Positions 37,002 to 49,115 of a stretch of 64,000 nucleotides of DNA are shown piece after piece (position 1 is the stretch's first letter; each line of letters opens with the position of its first letter). The notes below the pieces were generated by a model, which was given only the letters and a program-made list of their open reading frames with translations, made no database searches and had not been told where the DNA came from. Where the stretch lies: NCBI GenBank assembly GCA_950295325.1, contig OX485805.1, positions 17,347,501-17,411,500 of the forward strand. The letters are read 5' to 3'. Source of the stretch: Polytrichum commune. Lineage: Eukaryota > Streptophyta > Polytrichopsida > Polytrichales > Polytrichaceae. A program made the translations under genes and the position numbers.

Positions 37002-40000
37002 TCAAATCATCTTGGATTGTCTTGACTGAAGGCCTTTACTAAGCAACTGTGCATCAGATTTTGTGCCACTAGAACTAGAAGATTCCATTGACGATGCTAC
37101 ATCATATCCCATACTTGATATCTCAAACACGTTAACATGACGAACCTCCTCGCCTAAGCTTACATCGGACTCATATTGAGGGTGCTCATTTGACATCAAC
37201 CCGGATTTTCTAAATGTTTGTATCACCTGACGCATGAATGGCCTCTCGAAGTTGTTAACCTTCACGCAACGCAATGCTAGCTCCACAAGGCTTGCAAACT
37301 CATCTTTGTCATATTCATCTCCCAAAGTAGGATCAACCAAATCATACAACAATTCGGACATCCAAGCTTCGCGCACCTACCCACCACAAAACAAATATTT
37401 TTGGTTATTATTGAAATTATTTTGTCCAACCACATAGATGTCCTCAAACTTGGCTACCAAATAAGCCAAACTTTTGATATCCAAGAGAAACTTTCAATAT
37501 AATTTTAGGTTGCCATTTTTCAAACTCAAATCTGACCTGGTTAGCAATTCCCATTGGCTTTAGACCTGTCAAGATCTCCATCAACACGATCCCAAACGCA
37601 TATACGTCACTCTTGTCCGTAAGCAAGCCTGATTCATGGTATCTGCAAATAAGGTCACATGAACAACATTAACCAAAACAAACCACCAAGCTTAATTTAG
37701 TTGGTTTGATTGTGAATCCAAGATAAGGTACACCCAAAACCAACACTAAACCTAAAAACAACACTATCTAGGTACCACAATCATATATTTGAAGCCCCTA
37801 AATTTATGACCAGTAGATAGTGCTATTGTTTGATCTAATGTTGGTTTTGGTGTACATACCTTAATCAACATGTGAAGAGAGCAATGGGAGCATGACAAGA
37901 GCCAATGGCAAACTAGATACTATATGATCAACGCAGAGTCTGTATTATTTCAAGATTGAGATATTGAAATCTTACTCTGGATCAAGATAACCTGGAGTCC
38001 CCTTTACGATTGTTGTGATGTGGGTGGCATCCTCTTGCCCAATGGCTTTCAATTTAGAAAGTCCAAAATCCGCCACTTTGGCATCCATCTTGTTTGTGAG
38101 CAAAATGTTGGTGCTTTTCACATCACGATGAATGATTGAAGGGGAGCATTTATCATGTAAATACTCCAACCCTACACAAAAACCACATGAAAGGACCTCC
38201 AAGCCATGTCCATAAGTTGAGTTCGCAAATAAAGAAATACCTAAGTCGAATATCTACGACTCATCCTCACAAGACCACATTGCAAGTAAGCATGGGAAAA
38301 TATAACTTGGTACCTTCTGCGATTTGATGGGCAATAGTTGTTCTTTGTCTCCAAGTCAAGGGATTCATAGCAACATTTTCCCCTGCACACCAACTTGAGC
38401 CATGAGCCATGAGAGAGGGAGATGAGCAACCCCCGGGCCCTCCACTCTTCATAGGTTACATACGAACTAATGTGAGTGTTAAAGAAAGTATTACTTGAGA
38501 CATTAACATATATATAGTATATCGTTTAAGGGAGTGGTAGTGTTTCTCTCTAGTGTGTATAAAAGGAATAACTAGTAAGAATTTTCAAATGGAAGTAGAC
38601 GTACAGATGGCCCTAAAGACTCTAAAGGTCCCAAAAACTTTATTTGAGAAAATTTTGAGAAGGTTAGATATACATTTTAAGGTTAGATTGTGATAACTTA
38701 CAACATATGGTGACAAAACTTCAATAACTTTCTTAATGGAAAGTGAAAGTGAAAGTGAACTTGTGCATACATAATAAAGACCTCTTTTTTCTCCATGATT
38801 TATATTCTAGTGCATGTAGTAGACTCAACATTTTTTGCACCGAATTAGAGTCTGTAGTATAAATACACAAGTCTATTATCTTGTGTACAATTAATACGTA
38901 TACCTTTCTTTTTCTCTTGATGTTCTCAATTATAAGGGCTTTTATTCATGGTCACCCACGCACGTAATGTTTTAGTCGAATTCTAGTGAAGAGTGGATCC
39001 TTCGGGGAGCCACTCCTCAAGCATGTTAGAGAATTCCCCTGCTCCCCTCTTCCAGAGGAAATGTAAATTAGTGTCTCTTGTATGTATGCTTAAACTAGTT
39101 TTCACTCTAGATCTTAGAAACCTAAATCTCATGGACTCATGTGGTACATACCTCCCAAATCTTACTTTGAGCTCAGAATGCAGAATATTATATATACTAA
39201 GGAAACCTTGATTTCATAAGTCAATATGAAGTTTATCTTCTCAAGTTCTTAGAACAGACTTATCAGCTTCAATGCTAATGGTATCCTGTCTTGTAAGCCG
39301 TTGATAACAACAAGCTACATTGTCTCAATACTCGTTGAGCACTTCCGAACTCATTCTCCATTCGACAGAATTATGATTTCTGTCGTGTTTGGGCTATGAA
39401 ATGGAAGTAAACAGATGATGCGTAATCTCCTAGAATGTAGCATTGCTTAAAGTCAAGTTATCAAACATTGTAGGCTAGTTGAGCATTGCAATTGACGCGA
39501 TCCATTAGTCCTGGATATCGGCCTTATCAAAGAGATAATAGTATGTGAGTTAGCTCTTTGGCCGAAGAGATTGTAAGATAGACGGTTTGTGAGCACCTTG
39601 CAGTCTTTGTCGCAAGTCTCCACCACCCATATACTCGTAAATGAGGACCTGGTATTTTCGCGTGCAGCTATAGCCCAGAAGAGAAACCAGGTGCTTGTGA
39701 TGCACCTTGGATAGCAACTCGATCTGGAAACTCATTCGGCCATGTTAGAGTGTCTGGAGAACAACTGATGAATTCCTTCAAAGTACAATCAAAGTGCAAA
39801 AGTTCGTGTCATGGTCTGATCGTCCATCAGTGTGCATGGGAACCGCACTAATATAGTGCACTGACCTCATTGTAAAACTCCACTTTGGTTTGGTGCGAGT
39901 CTGTCGACAAGACTTTTGCTGCAATTTCTTGTCCATCTGGCAACTTGCCAAAGAACACATCACCAAATCCACCTACTCCTATCACTTTGCTGAAATTATT

Positions 40001-41640
40001 TGTTGCTTTCTTGATCTTCGTCGATGAAAATACTTGCGATAGCCCACCGGTTTTTTGCAATCGCTGTCGGAAACCCTTCTCCGCAGGGTCAAGAAAGCCT
40101 GAAGGGGCATGGCCACGATTTGTGTCTAGATTAGAAAAGGTTGGCAGTTTAGAATGTCGTTCTTGGAACTAGTTAGAAGCAAATTTTCAAATCAAGCACG
40201 GATGCACCACCTAGACTCTCTGGCTTTTTCTTTCAGTTTTGTTAATTTACAACTTAAATTAAGAAAAAATTTCCAACAAAATGCTTCTTAAAAATATTTC
40301 ATAACCTCGAAATCATGTTCTTAACACAATATCCCTGCGGACACTACAGATAGTTGCCACCCCAGGTCAAAATTATTCAGATAAAAGTCACGATCCCCGA
40401 ATTGAAATCCTTGACAAGCATGCAAGAGTTTCTTCATGGAATAGACACACTTACTTGGCTCTAGGACAAAATACAACCCCAAGGCTGTTAGGACGACCAC
40501 GAAGCCTCCACCAAGCACGCCCACTATTATCCAAGTAATACTACTAGATTTGTTGCTGCTATTGGGTGACGCAGCTGGGGAACTACTAGTAGCAACTGAG
40601 TTTGTCCAATACGGGGTCTTGGACCGATCCAAAATGTCCACAATAGCTAATTGCCCATTTTCATAATTCAATGTGAGAAACCAGCTCACATTCTCATTTC
40701 CCACAATATTGGTGGAATTCCAATAAAGTATACTTGAATTCTTTCCACGAAGTTCGAGCCGACCATCCCTCTGCAGGGTGAGCTGACACTCCCGATTCTC
40801 GCTACTATTCGTGCCCGTTTCCCAAAGCACACTCTTGACACTCCCGTTACTGAACAACGCTTTGGATTGCAAATTGCAATCCGTTCCTAATGCGAGCACA
40901 AATTGCCCATTTATTGAGCCGTTTGCGGTTTGCAACTTGAAGCCTTGCGAAAGGAAATACTCCGCAGGCATGTAGGGGAAATCGACGAGGGAGCTCTCGG
41001 GTTTCCATGCCGACTCCGGAGGGAAAGGATATCCTATCGTTTCTAGAGTTCCCGATGTGTTTGACGGGGTAAAGTATGGTTGCAAAGACCTATATTCCAC
41101 GACTTGGGTACTGAGGTGGTCCACGTAATCGTACAAAGTGTAGCTTCCGTCGCTCTTGAGAATCAAAAAGTTGTGTATGCTCGCATTGCTTTTCGTCTGG
41201 GTGCTGGAGCTCCAAATGGCATTTTGCCCAACAAGTTCCGTATTGTTGTTGACGAGGTTGTAGAGCACGAGGTTTGCGTCACCCTGCAAGATAAGGCTAC
41301 AATTCCGTGCACTGGAGGGCCCTGGAATACTTGTGTTGGTGGACTCATAGGGGAGGTTGGTAGAATTGTACAAAATAAGGTCGCAGTCTGGCTGTAACAC
41401 TAGGTGAACATCAGAAATATTAAGGTACTGTCTGGCGTGTAAGTTAACCGTATTGGATGCAACGTAAACACCTACACCCAGGCCTCCTGGAACTACGCAA
41501 GATATCATTGCAACACTTGTAAACAGAAGAAAAGGAAGAAGACGAGACATGTCAAAAGTATGCTTCACCATCCTGTGATGATCAAGACTTGATGTCCTCT
41601 CCACGTAAGATTTCCGACGTCTACTACACTTTTGACTCAT
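37002..41640 (-). CDS. B-lectin (GNA-type) receptor-like Ser/Thr protein kinase
   Basis: Seven exons on the minus strand: 41640-40455, 40125-39866, 39723-39597, 38382-38314, 38171-37976, 37642-37537, 37376-37002 (772 aa, stop TGA). A hydrophobic signal peptide follows an internal Met ([17 protein letters not shown]); starting there (41550) instead of at 41640 gives a better secreted N terminus. Bulb-lectin repeats include a full mannose-site motif, [10 protein letters not shown] Ser/Asn-rich stalk leads to one membrane helix ([20 protein letters not shown]). The kinase has [60 protein letters not shown] and [16 protein letters not shown], all catalytic residues intact (RD type). The tail is Ser-rich. 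The expected role is a cell-surface receptor for mannose-type glycans; the ligand is unknown. Confidence 0.9.
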
Positions 41641-42273
41641 AGTATCGTCTCAACATGAACAAAATGAAAACTTTGATGTGTTTGCAACGGGTGTAAGGAT
41701 TTTGGTTGCAGTTTCATCAAAATAGGTCCTTGATTTACAACAATAGTGTGGTGACACTAGGTCGCAAACCCATGACCGCAAAGGCATGATCCAGATCAAC
41801 AAACAAACCTCCACGCACCTAAATATCGTTCGACTAACTGTGCAGTTGGAAATACCCCCGTTGTTGCGATGCCAATTACTAGAAGCGGTTTCGAAAAAAA
41901 ATTGCGATCGATTTGGAACAACGGTTTCTTGTCGAAGTGCACGATTTCGACAAGAACCTACGAGGTTCCGAAACCGCCACCTCAATCCAAACCCTGCCAG
42001 AGTAGACTGAACTCTGAATCCTCAACACGCATAGAAGGTGAAGGACAGATCCTTTTTAAGAATCAACCATCTAGCTGTTTGCAGGTTCCAGTTGTGTTAC
42101 AAGAAGTTGGTTTTTCAAGCCTGTGGCACAAAAGACGGATTTGTGTGGAGCTGTATGGACAATGACGGTTCAATAAGTCAACCAACTTTCCTTGATCTAA
42201 ATCTACCGACCTTCATTGAATTAAATCCACCGGCTTTCCTTGATCTAATTATACCGACTTTTCTTCATCTAAG
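41641..42273. other. Intergenic, upstream of the receptor kinase
   Basis: Presumably the kinase promoter (41641-41900 region). From about 42175 to 42283 a degenerate minisatellite repeats a CCGACTTTCCTTGATCTAA-like unit four times (spacing about 28 bp). It resumes after the adjacent MITE at 42993-43030. Confidence 0.5.
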
Positions 42274-42992
42274 TTAATTGTACCGCCCCGGGCTAGATCA
42301 CATCTGCCAGGGTTGGGCCTCACCCCGGGTACGCCTCCTTCCCTGCCCGGATGAAGCCTACGCTCCCTACCCGCTCAGCCCAACTTCAAAAACTAAAATT
42401 ATCCTTGCATTCTTGAAGGCCGTTTGTTCATAAAAGAAAAGAAAAAGAAAAAATAACGCCCGTACAAGGTACCGGCATGAATGCGAGCCCGTTATCCAAA
42501 TACTTAACATGGCGGACCGTCGTTTGTCCGTATGACCCATATTGAGTGCACTTCATCTTCAAGGTCCAAAATCCAATCTACATGTTCACTTTCATTGAGA
42601 AAAAAAATAAGCCATTGATTGGGATTTTATTTTCGAAGTGGAACCGTCAGTAAAGCATGTCGTTAACTTGGAAGTCAAAAATATTACAAAACCCTCATTA
42701 GCACCGAGGTTATAATTCTTGTGACTTACCATTGAACGGGTCTTTGTCATTCTGATTGAGTGTGATTTCTCAATGGAAGTGAACATGTAGATTGGATTTT
42801 GGACCTTGAAGATGAAGTGCACTCAATATGGGTTATATGAACAAAAGGCCTTCAATAATGCAAGGACAATTTTAGTTTTCGAAGTTGGACAAAGTGGGTG
42901 GGGAGCATGGGCTTCATCCGGGCAGTGAAGGAGGCGTGCTTGGTGTGGGGCCCAACCCTGGGCAGATGTGATCTAGCCCGGGTTAATTGTAC
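42274..42992. mobile_element. MITE with 10-bp target duplication (Mutator-like)
   Basis: TTAATTGTAC occurs at 42274-42283 and 42983-42992. Between them lie inverted arms starting CGCCCCGGGCTAGATCACAT on the left and ending GATGTGATCTAGCCCGGG on the right. Pairing continues inward through CCGGGCAGTGAAGGAGGCGT-type sequence, CTTCAAGGTCCAAAATCCAA and CCATTGATTGGG-type blocks. No open frame. The long arms and 9-11-bp duplication are typical of Mutator-like MITEs. It inserted in the minisatellite described next to it. Confidence 0.9.
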
Positions 42993-44159
42993 TGACTTTC
43001 CTTGACCTAATTGTGCCGACTTTCCTAAAAAGATTGTAATGAAGGATGAGGAGCTTGTTGCTCACGTGTTATCATTCAAGTCATTATATGGGTAAAGTTT
43101 TGTGACACCTATGGATAGGGAGGGTGAAAACCCTGAACCTAATGATTCATATTTGTCGACAATTTGAACTCTAATTCGAAGTCAGGGGACCGGAATTAGT
43201 CTACACAGTTATTGGTATTTAGTGTCACGTACACTATGCGATGGGCCTAAACCTAATGCCTAGAGGTCTCAAAGCGTCACATCCTCTAATTGTCAACATG
43301 ACACTATTTGGCAACATAAGTAATTTCTCTTAAGTGAAAAATATGTACATTGTGGCATTTAGCATAGCATATTGGGATACTTGAGATGATGGTTTCCCGT
43401 TTTAGTGTGCAAAGGGAATATATTATTGAAATTCCACAAGACTTACAAGACTATTATTGAACTATGATGTCTTGTAACATATTGCCAATGACTAGGCCAT
43501 CACTAAGATTGAACCACCTATCACACACAATTTGACAACTACGGTCCCATATTGAACCCAATTAAATTATGTGAATCATGAATAATTATAATATGAGATC
43601 AACAACATTAAGATCACATAAATCAAAACACACCTAATATGTATAGACATGTTCAAATTCAGAAACCTCGTTTGATCTTTCCTCGTCACATAAATCCCTC
43701 CCCCCAAAGTGGACAATTTTGATTGTTGACATTTTGTCTTGTTCAACCAAGGAGCGATATTTTTAATCTTCAAAATAATACAATCAATATTGATGTTGAA
43801 GTGCGCAATTGCCAACTTTGGAAGAAAGTTAGTGTCGGAATTGAAGTCACTAGGAGAATTGGGCACTTCTACCTTCTCAAAGAACCGTACGTGACACTCT
43901 CACGTCATATTGCTCCGTTCTAGAAATCTTGAATTTCATCCCCTCTAACTAATGCGACGCTTAAGTCTTTGAACCAAGAAGGCATCGCATGGATGTCTGA
44001 GTGTTTATAATTGGTACAAAGTGGGGTTTTTATTTTTCTCCACATGGGTTTAAGCTGCTCAGTTTGAACTTGATGCATTCATAATAGGATGCCGGTAGTA
44101 AGTCTATCATCTGCGATAGTTTTAAGTACATGGGTGTTGCGCTACACACCCTGTTGTCT
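42993..44159. other. Gene-free stretch left of the retrotransposon
   Basis: Apart from the continuing minisatellite at 42993-43030, no coding sequence, repeat or RNA gene was recognised. Confidence 0.5.
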
Positions 44160-44163
44160 CAAT

Positions 44164-44501
44164 TGTCACGGTATGCGGCGTCGGCGGCCGCACCTTATCC
44201 GTTGGGCTCCATCCATTTAGAATTGGATGGATGAACCTTAGTTTTGGAAAGTGAGGCTCCTAAGTGAGGAGCCTCCTCCTTGGCTTGGCATTCTTGCCAA
44301 GTCAAGTCTTGTGAGTTAGTGTGTGGAGAGAGCTTGTGTGAGGTGTAGATTGCATGATTTTGCAATAAATCTTGAGTTCTTCTCCCTCTACTTACACTCT
44401 TGGATTCTCCCTTGGTGGAGTGAGAGATAGCTTGACTAATTGTGTGCATTTGAAGAGAGATTTAGAGCTCTTGCAAGGGTTTGACTCTCTTCCTTCTCAC
44501 T
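44164..44501 (+). repeat. Terminal repeat A1
   Basis: 338 bp beginning TGTCACGGTATGCGGC and ending CTTCCTTCTCACT. It differs from A2 (53910-54247) at two sites, both transitions (TTGGC/TTAGC and GCATG/GTATG). It contains hairpins (ATCCATTTAGAATTGGAT; AGGCTCCTAAGTGAGGAGCCT) and an AATAAA at about 44361. It is followed by the primer site, not by a B repeat. Confidence 0.92.
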
Positions 44502-44514
44502 TGGCAAGAATGCC
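44499..44514 (+). promoter_or_regulatory. Putative primer-binding site, self-complementary to repeat A
   Basis: ACTTGGCAAGAATGCC at the A1/leader boundary is the exact reverse complement of GGCATTCTTGCCAAGT at 44287-44302 inside A1 (and of the A2 copy near 54033). It sits where a tRNA-primed element has its primer site, yet it does not look like the initiator-Met tRNA 3' end used by many plant elements. Folding back would prime reverse transcription as in the fission-yeast element Tf1. Confidence 0.6.
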
Positions 44515-46306
44515 TCATCTTTGATGTTTTCTTCTTCATTCTTGAGATGTAACGCACAAGGGAGGGCGTGAAGACAAAGAGTGACGAAGTTGTGGAGTTC
44601 CGGAGCGGGAACATTGCGGATTTGCGAAGCAACATGAAGAATGTTTACTTGGGAATGTCACTTCAAGGTGAATTGTAGTGATAAGATATTGAGTTCTCCA
44701 CGGAATTTTATGTCAATTGATTGCATTCAAGCTTGAATTCACAACATTAAGCTGTGAGGAACTATTCTTGTGTGTATTCGAAAGCAATTCCTTCATTCAA
44801 GAAAACAAAAATTCAAAAATTCAAAAAAAAATAAAATTAGGTGAACTTGTGACTTCGCTTCTGGTTTCTGGCTCCTGCCGGGCCCTGGCCGCCGACGCCG
44901 AGTAGGTGAACTCCGGAACAGAGGCAGCTTAGCCCGCTAGATGTTTGAGCTCGGGTTCGAACCCGGGACCTCTTTGGTGTAGAGGCGGATTGATAGCCGA
45001 CTGCACCACATCAACTTGCTGGCAGAAGCTGAACGGTTTACTACCTTTGGGTAAGGTTGAGGCCCTGGCTGCCTCCCTCGCAGCCAGGTGGTCGGGAAGA
45101 TTTTTGGGCATATTCGGGTGAGACCCTGGCTGCCTCCCTAGCAGCCAGGAAGCCGGCATTTTTGGGCATTCGTGGACATTTCCTGGAAGCCAGGAAGCTT
45201 TGGATTAAAGCCAGGAGGTTGGAGATTTTTGGGCTTAATCGGTTGAGATCTCAGTGTTTGCAAGTCCGACCGGTTACTTATTAATGTTCTCTGCTAATTA
45301 CCCAATTCCGACACGGGGAGGTAGTGATAAGAAATAACAATAACTCGGTTTTGCTTTAGACATTCGGTAATTGGAATGAGTACAATCTAATCTCTTAACG
45401 AGGGTTCATTGGAGGGTGTGCATACGAACCAACTCCAGTATCCGTCATAATTCCAAATCCGATAGCGTGAATTTGAGTTGTTGTAGTTAACAAGTGCGGA
45501 GTTGGATCGTGGTCGTGATTAATATGGACGGTTAGTGGAGTGATTTGTCTAGTTAATTTCGTTAATGAACGAGACCTCAGTTTGATCATTAGTCACACGA
45601 AGAATCTTCTTGTGGTTAATTTCTTAGAAAATATTTTTGGTGGCGGCGGCCTCCCTTCGGACATTAAAATTGTTTAGAAATTGTGGAGCACGGGATTGCC
45701 GAGAGATTGTCATTGGGAATTGAGTGGCATGTGGAATTTTCGTTTGGCCTAAAATAAATTATTATTAGGGTCAAATTGTGTTTATCAACACATATTCATG
45801 GCATTGTTGTGAGGAGATATTCTTAGGTAGTGGTGGGACAATGAGAGATGTGCATTTTCTTTTCTTAAGCAACAGGGGCTCTTCCTTTTGACCACCAACC
45901 GCAGGCGGGTGCCGGTTGGTCGCGGTCGCTTTCAATTTTTGTTTAAGTGTTGTTTGGGGAAAGAGGATCCAGTGCTGTTGTTGCATTGTTCCTTGTATTT
46001 TGTTGTGGTACCTTCCCCCGTGGCGGGCTGTTGTGTTGGAATCTTCCAATATTGCCCCATTTTGTGTTGTCCTAGTTTGTGATAGGGTATTGTGGGGGTG
46101 AGGTCGAAGTAATGACCGACGAGACCCTTGTGTGTGCACCAAGTGGGCGGTGCTTGTCTTCCTTATGGTGAGGCTGGGTTGATGACCAACAGACCATAAG
46201 TTTGGTGGTTTTGCAAGTGCAGGTTGCCTTTCACCTTTTATTCCTTTATCTTGAAACCACATCAGTTTGGCTTGTTGGCTCCAGTAACCGAACCCATTGC
46301 AGGTTT
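44515..46306 (+). other. Long 5' leader of the retrotransposon
   Basis: 1.8 kb without a convincing gene. It contains a tRNA-like segment on the minus strand, hairpin-forming CCCTGGCTGCCTCCC...GCAGCCAGG units near 45060-45150, and a GGAGATTTTTGGGC...GACCGGTTAC segment (45221-45281) that recurs at the right edge of the window. Confidence 0.6.
44940..45015 (-). tRNA. tRNA-Val-like sequence (probably a pseudo-tRNA or SINE head)
   Basis: On the minus strand an A-box-like TGGTGCAGTCGG and a perfect B-box GGTTCGAACCC lie at tRNA spacing. Between them is an anticodon-like stem CCTCT/AGAGG with a loop containing TAC. Acceptor pairing is poor and the base before the putative anticodon is C instead of the conserved T, so a working tRNA is unlikely. 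It resembles tRNA-Val(TAC). It may be a tRNA-derived SINE fragment carried in the leader, or an internal Pol III promoter. Confidence 0.45.
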
Positions 46307-47690
46307 ATGGTTACAACGCGGAGCCAACATTATCGTTCTCCGTCCCCAACATCCTCACAAGATCGATTATTAGACCTTTTGGACGTTGAACCAGTGGTAG
46401 CACCCGACGAGGCTTTTAAGCCTATTTCGGCGTGGGGGACTGCCATTCGGTCTCACGTCCATTGGGTGGGATCTTTTGACGAGATGGAGGAGGAGACCCG
46501 AGGCGGCATCCGAGACCGATTTTCTGGTCGAGCAGGGACTATTTCCCTGCAAGATTGGAAAATTCGGTTCAGGACATGGATGCGGGAGAAGCGTCAACGG
46601 AATACCAATTTCAATGATTGATATGCGTTTGAGCTCTTGCCCCAGCATTTGGAGCACGAAGCTCTTCAGACTTATGAGCAGTGGACGGAGGCTCATTGGA
46701 TGGAGCTGCGCTAGGTTGAGCGATACTGGGAGACTCGGGTTGAGTTGGTATCCGCATTGAAGGAAGGCGCAACTTCTAGTTTAATGGCCGTTCCTGAGGT
46801 TAAGTCAGAGGTACCGGAGGGAGGTTGCGTGGTGGATGTGGAAGGAGCTCCTCATGGTGAGCCGAGGGCTACGGGTCCTGCTCCCGCAGCGGCGAGTACC
46901 TCGAGCCCCATTCTTCCACTGTCACGTTATGCCCAAGCTACCCAGGCGGCATTAGCTTCTTTAGGAGCTCCGCCGGGTTTTGATCCTTTGCAGGAATTCC
47001 AACTTCATTTGGAGGAGGAATATGGAGGCTTCCGCCGCGATCAAATGCAGCATATCCAGGACTTTCGACGGGAGAAAGATGACACACCTCGTACCATGTA
47101 CACGAGGTTGGCGAGGTTTGCCAGGGAATCTGGAGGTGTTTTCGCCGAGAGCCAGTTGGTAAAGGTGTTTTTGTCAAAGATTGACAAACGCCTCATTAAC
47201 TTAGCTTTGCCCAAGATCATCATGGATCATGGTGGCCGAGCGACACTTGCGGAAGCTTTCGCCATTGTTGAGCAGTGTGATCGTGCCTTGTGTCAGCACG
47301 ACGCCACTGACTTGGTGTCCATGCTAGTGGATTCTAGCAAATCCCGGAAGGTTCCGGTTGCAGCTGCGGGGTTGGCGGAGGCAGAGGTGGACAAGATCTT
47401 GCATTGTTGGTCTTGTGGACAGGCGGGCCATGCTAAGAAGGATTGTCCTTCGAAGCATAGGCAAGCCCGGACTGTCCCTACTCCGAAGCGGAAACCATTT
47501 GTTCCCGCTAAGGGCTCGACGAAGGGAGCGGGTAATCAGTTACCCAAACAGTTGAAGTGTTCTCATTGTGGGCGGAACAATCACGCGGTGGAGAACTGAT
47601 TTGCTCTCCATCATGAGAAACGTCCTTCTTCCGACCGGGAGAAGACGCTGGAGGCGAAGATTGGAGCCATGGAGGAGAGGTTTAAAAAAC
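46307..47690 (+). pseudogene. gag: gag: capsid and nucleocapsid with two zinc knuckles (interrupted)
   Basis: The frame opens with ATG at 46307 (MVTTRSQHYRSP). A retrotransposon-gag type helical region follows (LQEFQ...RDQMQHIQDFRREKDDTPRTMY, then a block ending LVKVFLSKIDKRLINLAL). The first zinc knuckle CWSCGQAGHAKKDC at 47404-47445 is complete. The second, CSHCGRNNHAVEN, is cut by TGA at 47597 where its last Cys should be. Further stops are TGA at 46619 and TAG at 46712. The protein would coat the RNA and form the particle. At 47681-47690 (TTTAAAAAAC) the reading passes to the pol frame by +1. Confidence 0.8.
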
Positions 47691-49115
47691 TTGGCGTCAT
47701 CCGGCCAAATCTTGGCCTCACCGTCTTCCTCCGGAGCTTAGGCTAGTTCTTCTACTCCGGATTACTATATGTTCGGAGCCTCGGGCGAGGTGGTGAGTTC
47801 CGCAGCCGTGACACGTGCTCAAGCCGTGTCACAATCCATACCTTCGACCACAAATGAATATGTGGCAAACTCGCGAGCTCGGGACAATGCGCCCGCGGAC
47901 CAAATTGGTCAGGCACGACTACCATTATCTTTTGGTTTGGCCGATGCCGTCCAATCTGTCAATGGTCGTCATCCGAACGATGAGGTTTCACATTCAGCGA
48001 CCGATGTGGCGCACACGTTGGCATCCAAGGTGTTGCACACACCTTTGTTCACGGCCATAGAGTGGTCATCGCCAGAGTTCCAACCTGCTAAGGTTTTTCA
48101 CTTAGCAGGTAGGATTTTGAAAGGGAAGGCATCCTTACCTTCTCTGACCGTGGCTCAAGCCACTACGGACACCCCTGCTTCTGAAGATCCTGAGGATGTG
48201 GCCAAACGGCGAGCGAGACTTGCGGCAGAGACCATTGCGTCCTTTGACGCACATGCCTCAGATGACAAAGCACCGACCACGTCTTATGACTCACCAGTAT
48301 CCGCGGGAGCAGCCTATTTGTCTGATGTCGCTGCTAGACCTGCCCGCGAGCGTCGCGGCATTCGACCTGGCGTTGTACGTATGATCAATGATACCGGCAT
48401 TTTGGTGGTCAGTCGCACTGGGAGCAATGCTACTCGGGTTGCTCCCCGTTGTGTGATGATGGATTCAGGGGCACAACCAGTTATGATCGGCAAGAGACTT
48501 GCCCAGGAGTTGGGGTTGGCAGCCGAGGATTTGGCTCCTTGTCCATTCACTATTGTCACATCCATTGGTCACGTGGAGCGGGCCACGGGATATACTCGGG
48601 AGCCATTACAGCTTAGCTTCCAAGTGAAGCCTAGAGATTCACCCGCACTTCTTCTTCTTAGGTGTGCGGTGACGGATGCGACCAACTATGACATTTTAGT
48701 TGGTCAGCAAGCACTTTACCCTCTTGGTTTTGGTTTGGACAACTGGACTGAGGAGGTGTGGATCCGACCAGGTTGGTCGGTTGGGGATGGCCGCAGGGAA
48801 CTTATTCCCATGGCTTTCGCGGCAGCCGCGACCATAGCACCATTATCTATGGTTTTTGGATGTGGTGCTATGGTGGACACATTGCCTTATGGTTCCGCAT
48901 TGTTGGAGGAGTCATTGGCATTCATGGGGAGTACAGATGATCAACGGGATATGGCACCTAAGGATGCATTGTTGCGCCATCCCAAGGATCCCCTTCCTTC
49001 TTGGCGTGATTCCGCCGAGCTATTTCGGAGGTGCGAGGATATTGTTCACTCTCTCACTCCTAGGACACCGGTCATACCGGGTGTCCTTTCGGCATTGGCA
49101 CATCCCATTTTATGG

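Noticed and set aside
40321-40454. Continuation of the receptor-kinase first exon as an uninterrupted frame
   Set aside because: A strong GTAAGT donor at 40454 and an in-phase polypyrimidine/CTAG acceptor at 40126 join the membrane segment to the kinase; the read-through tail has no family match.
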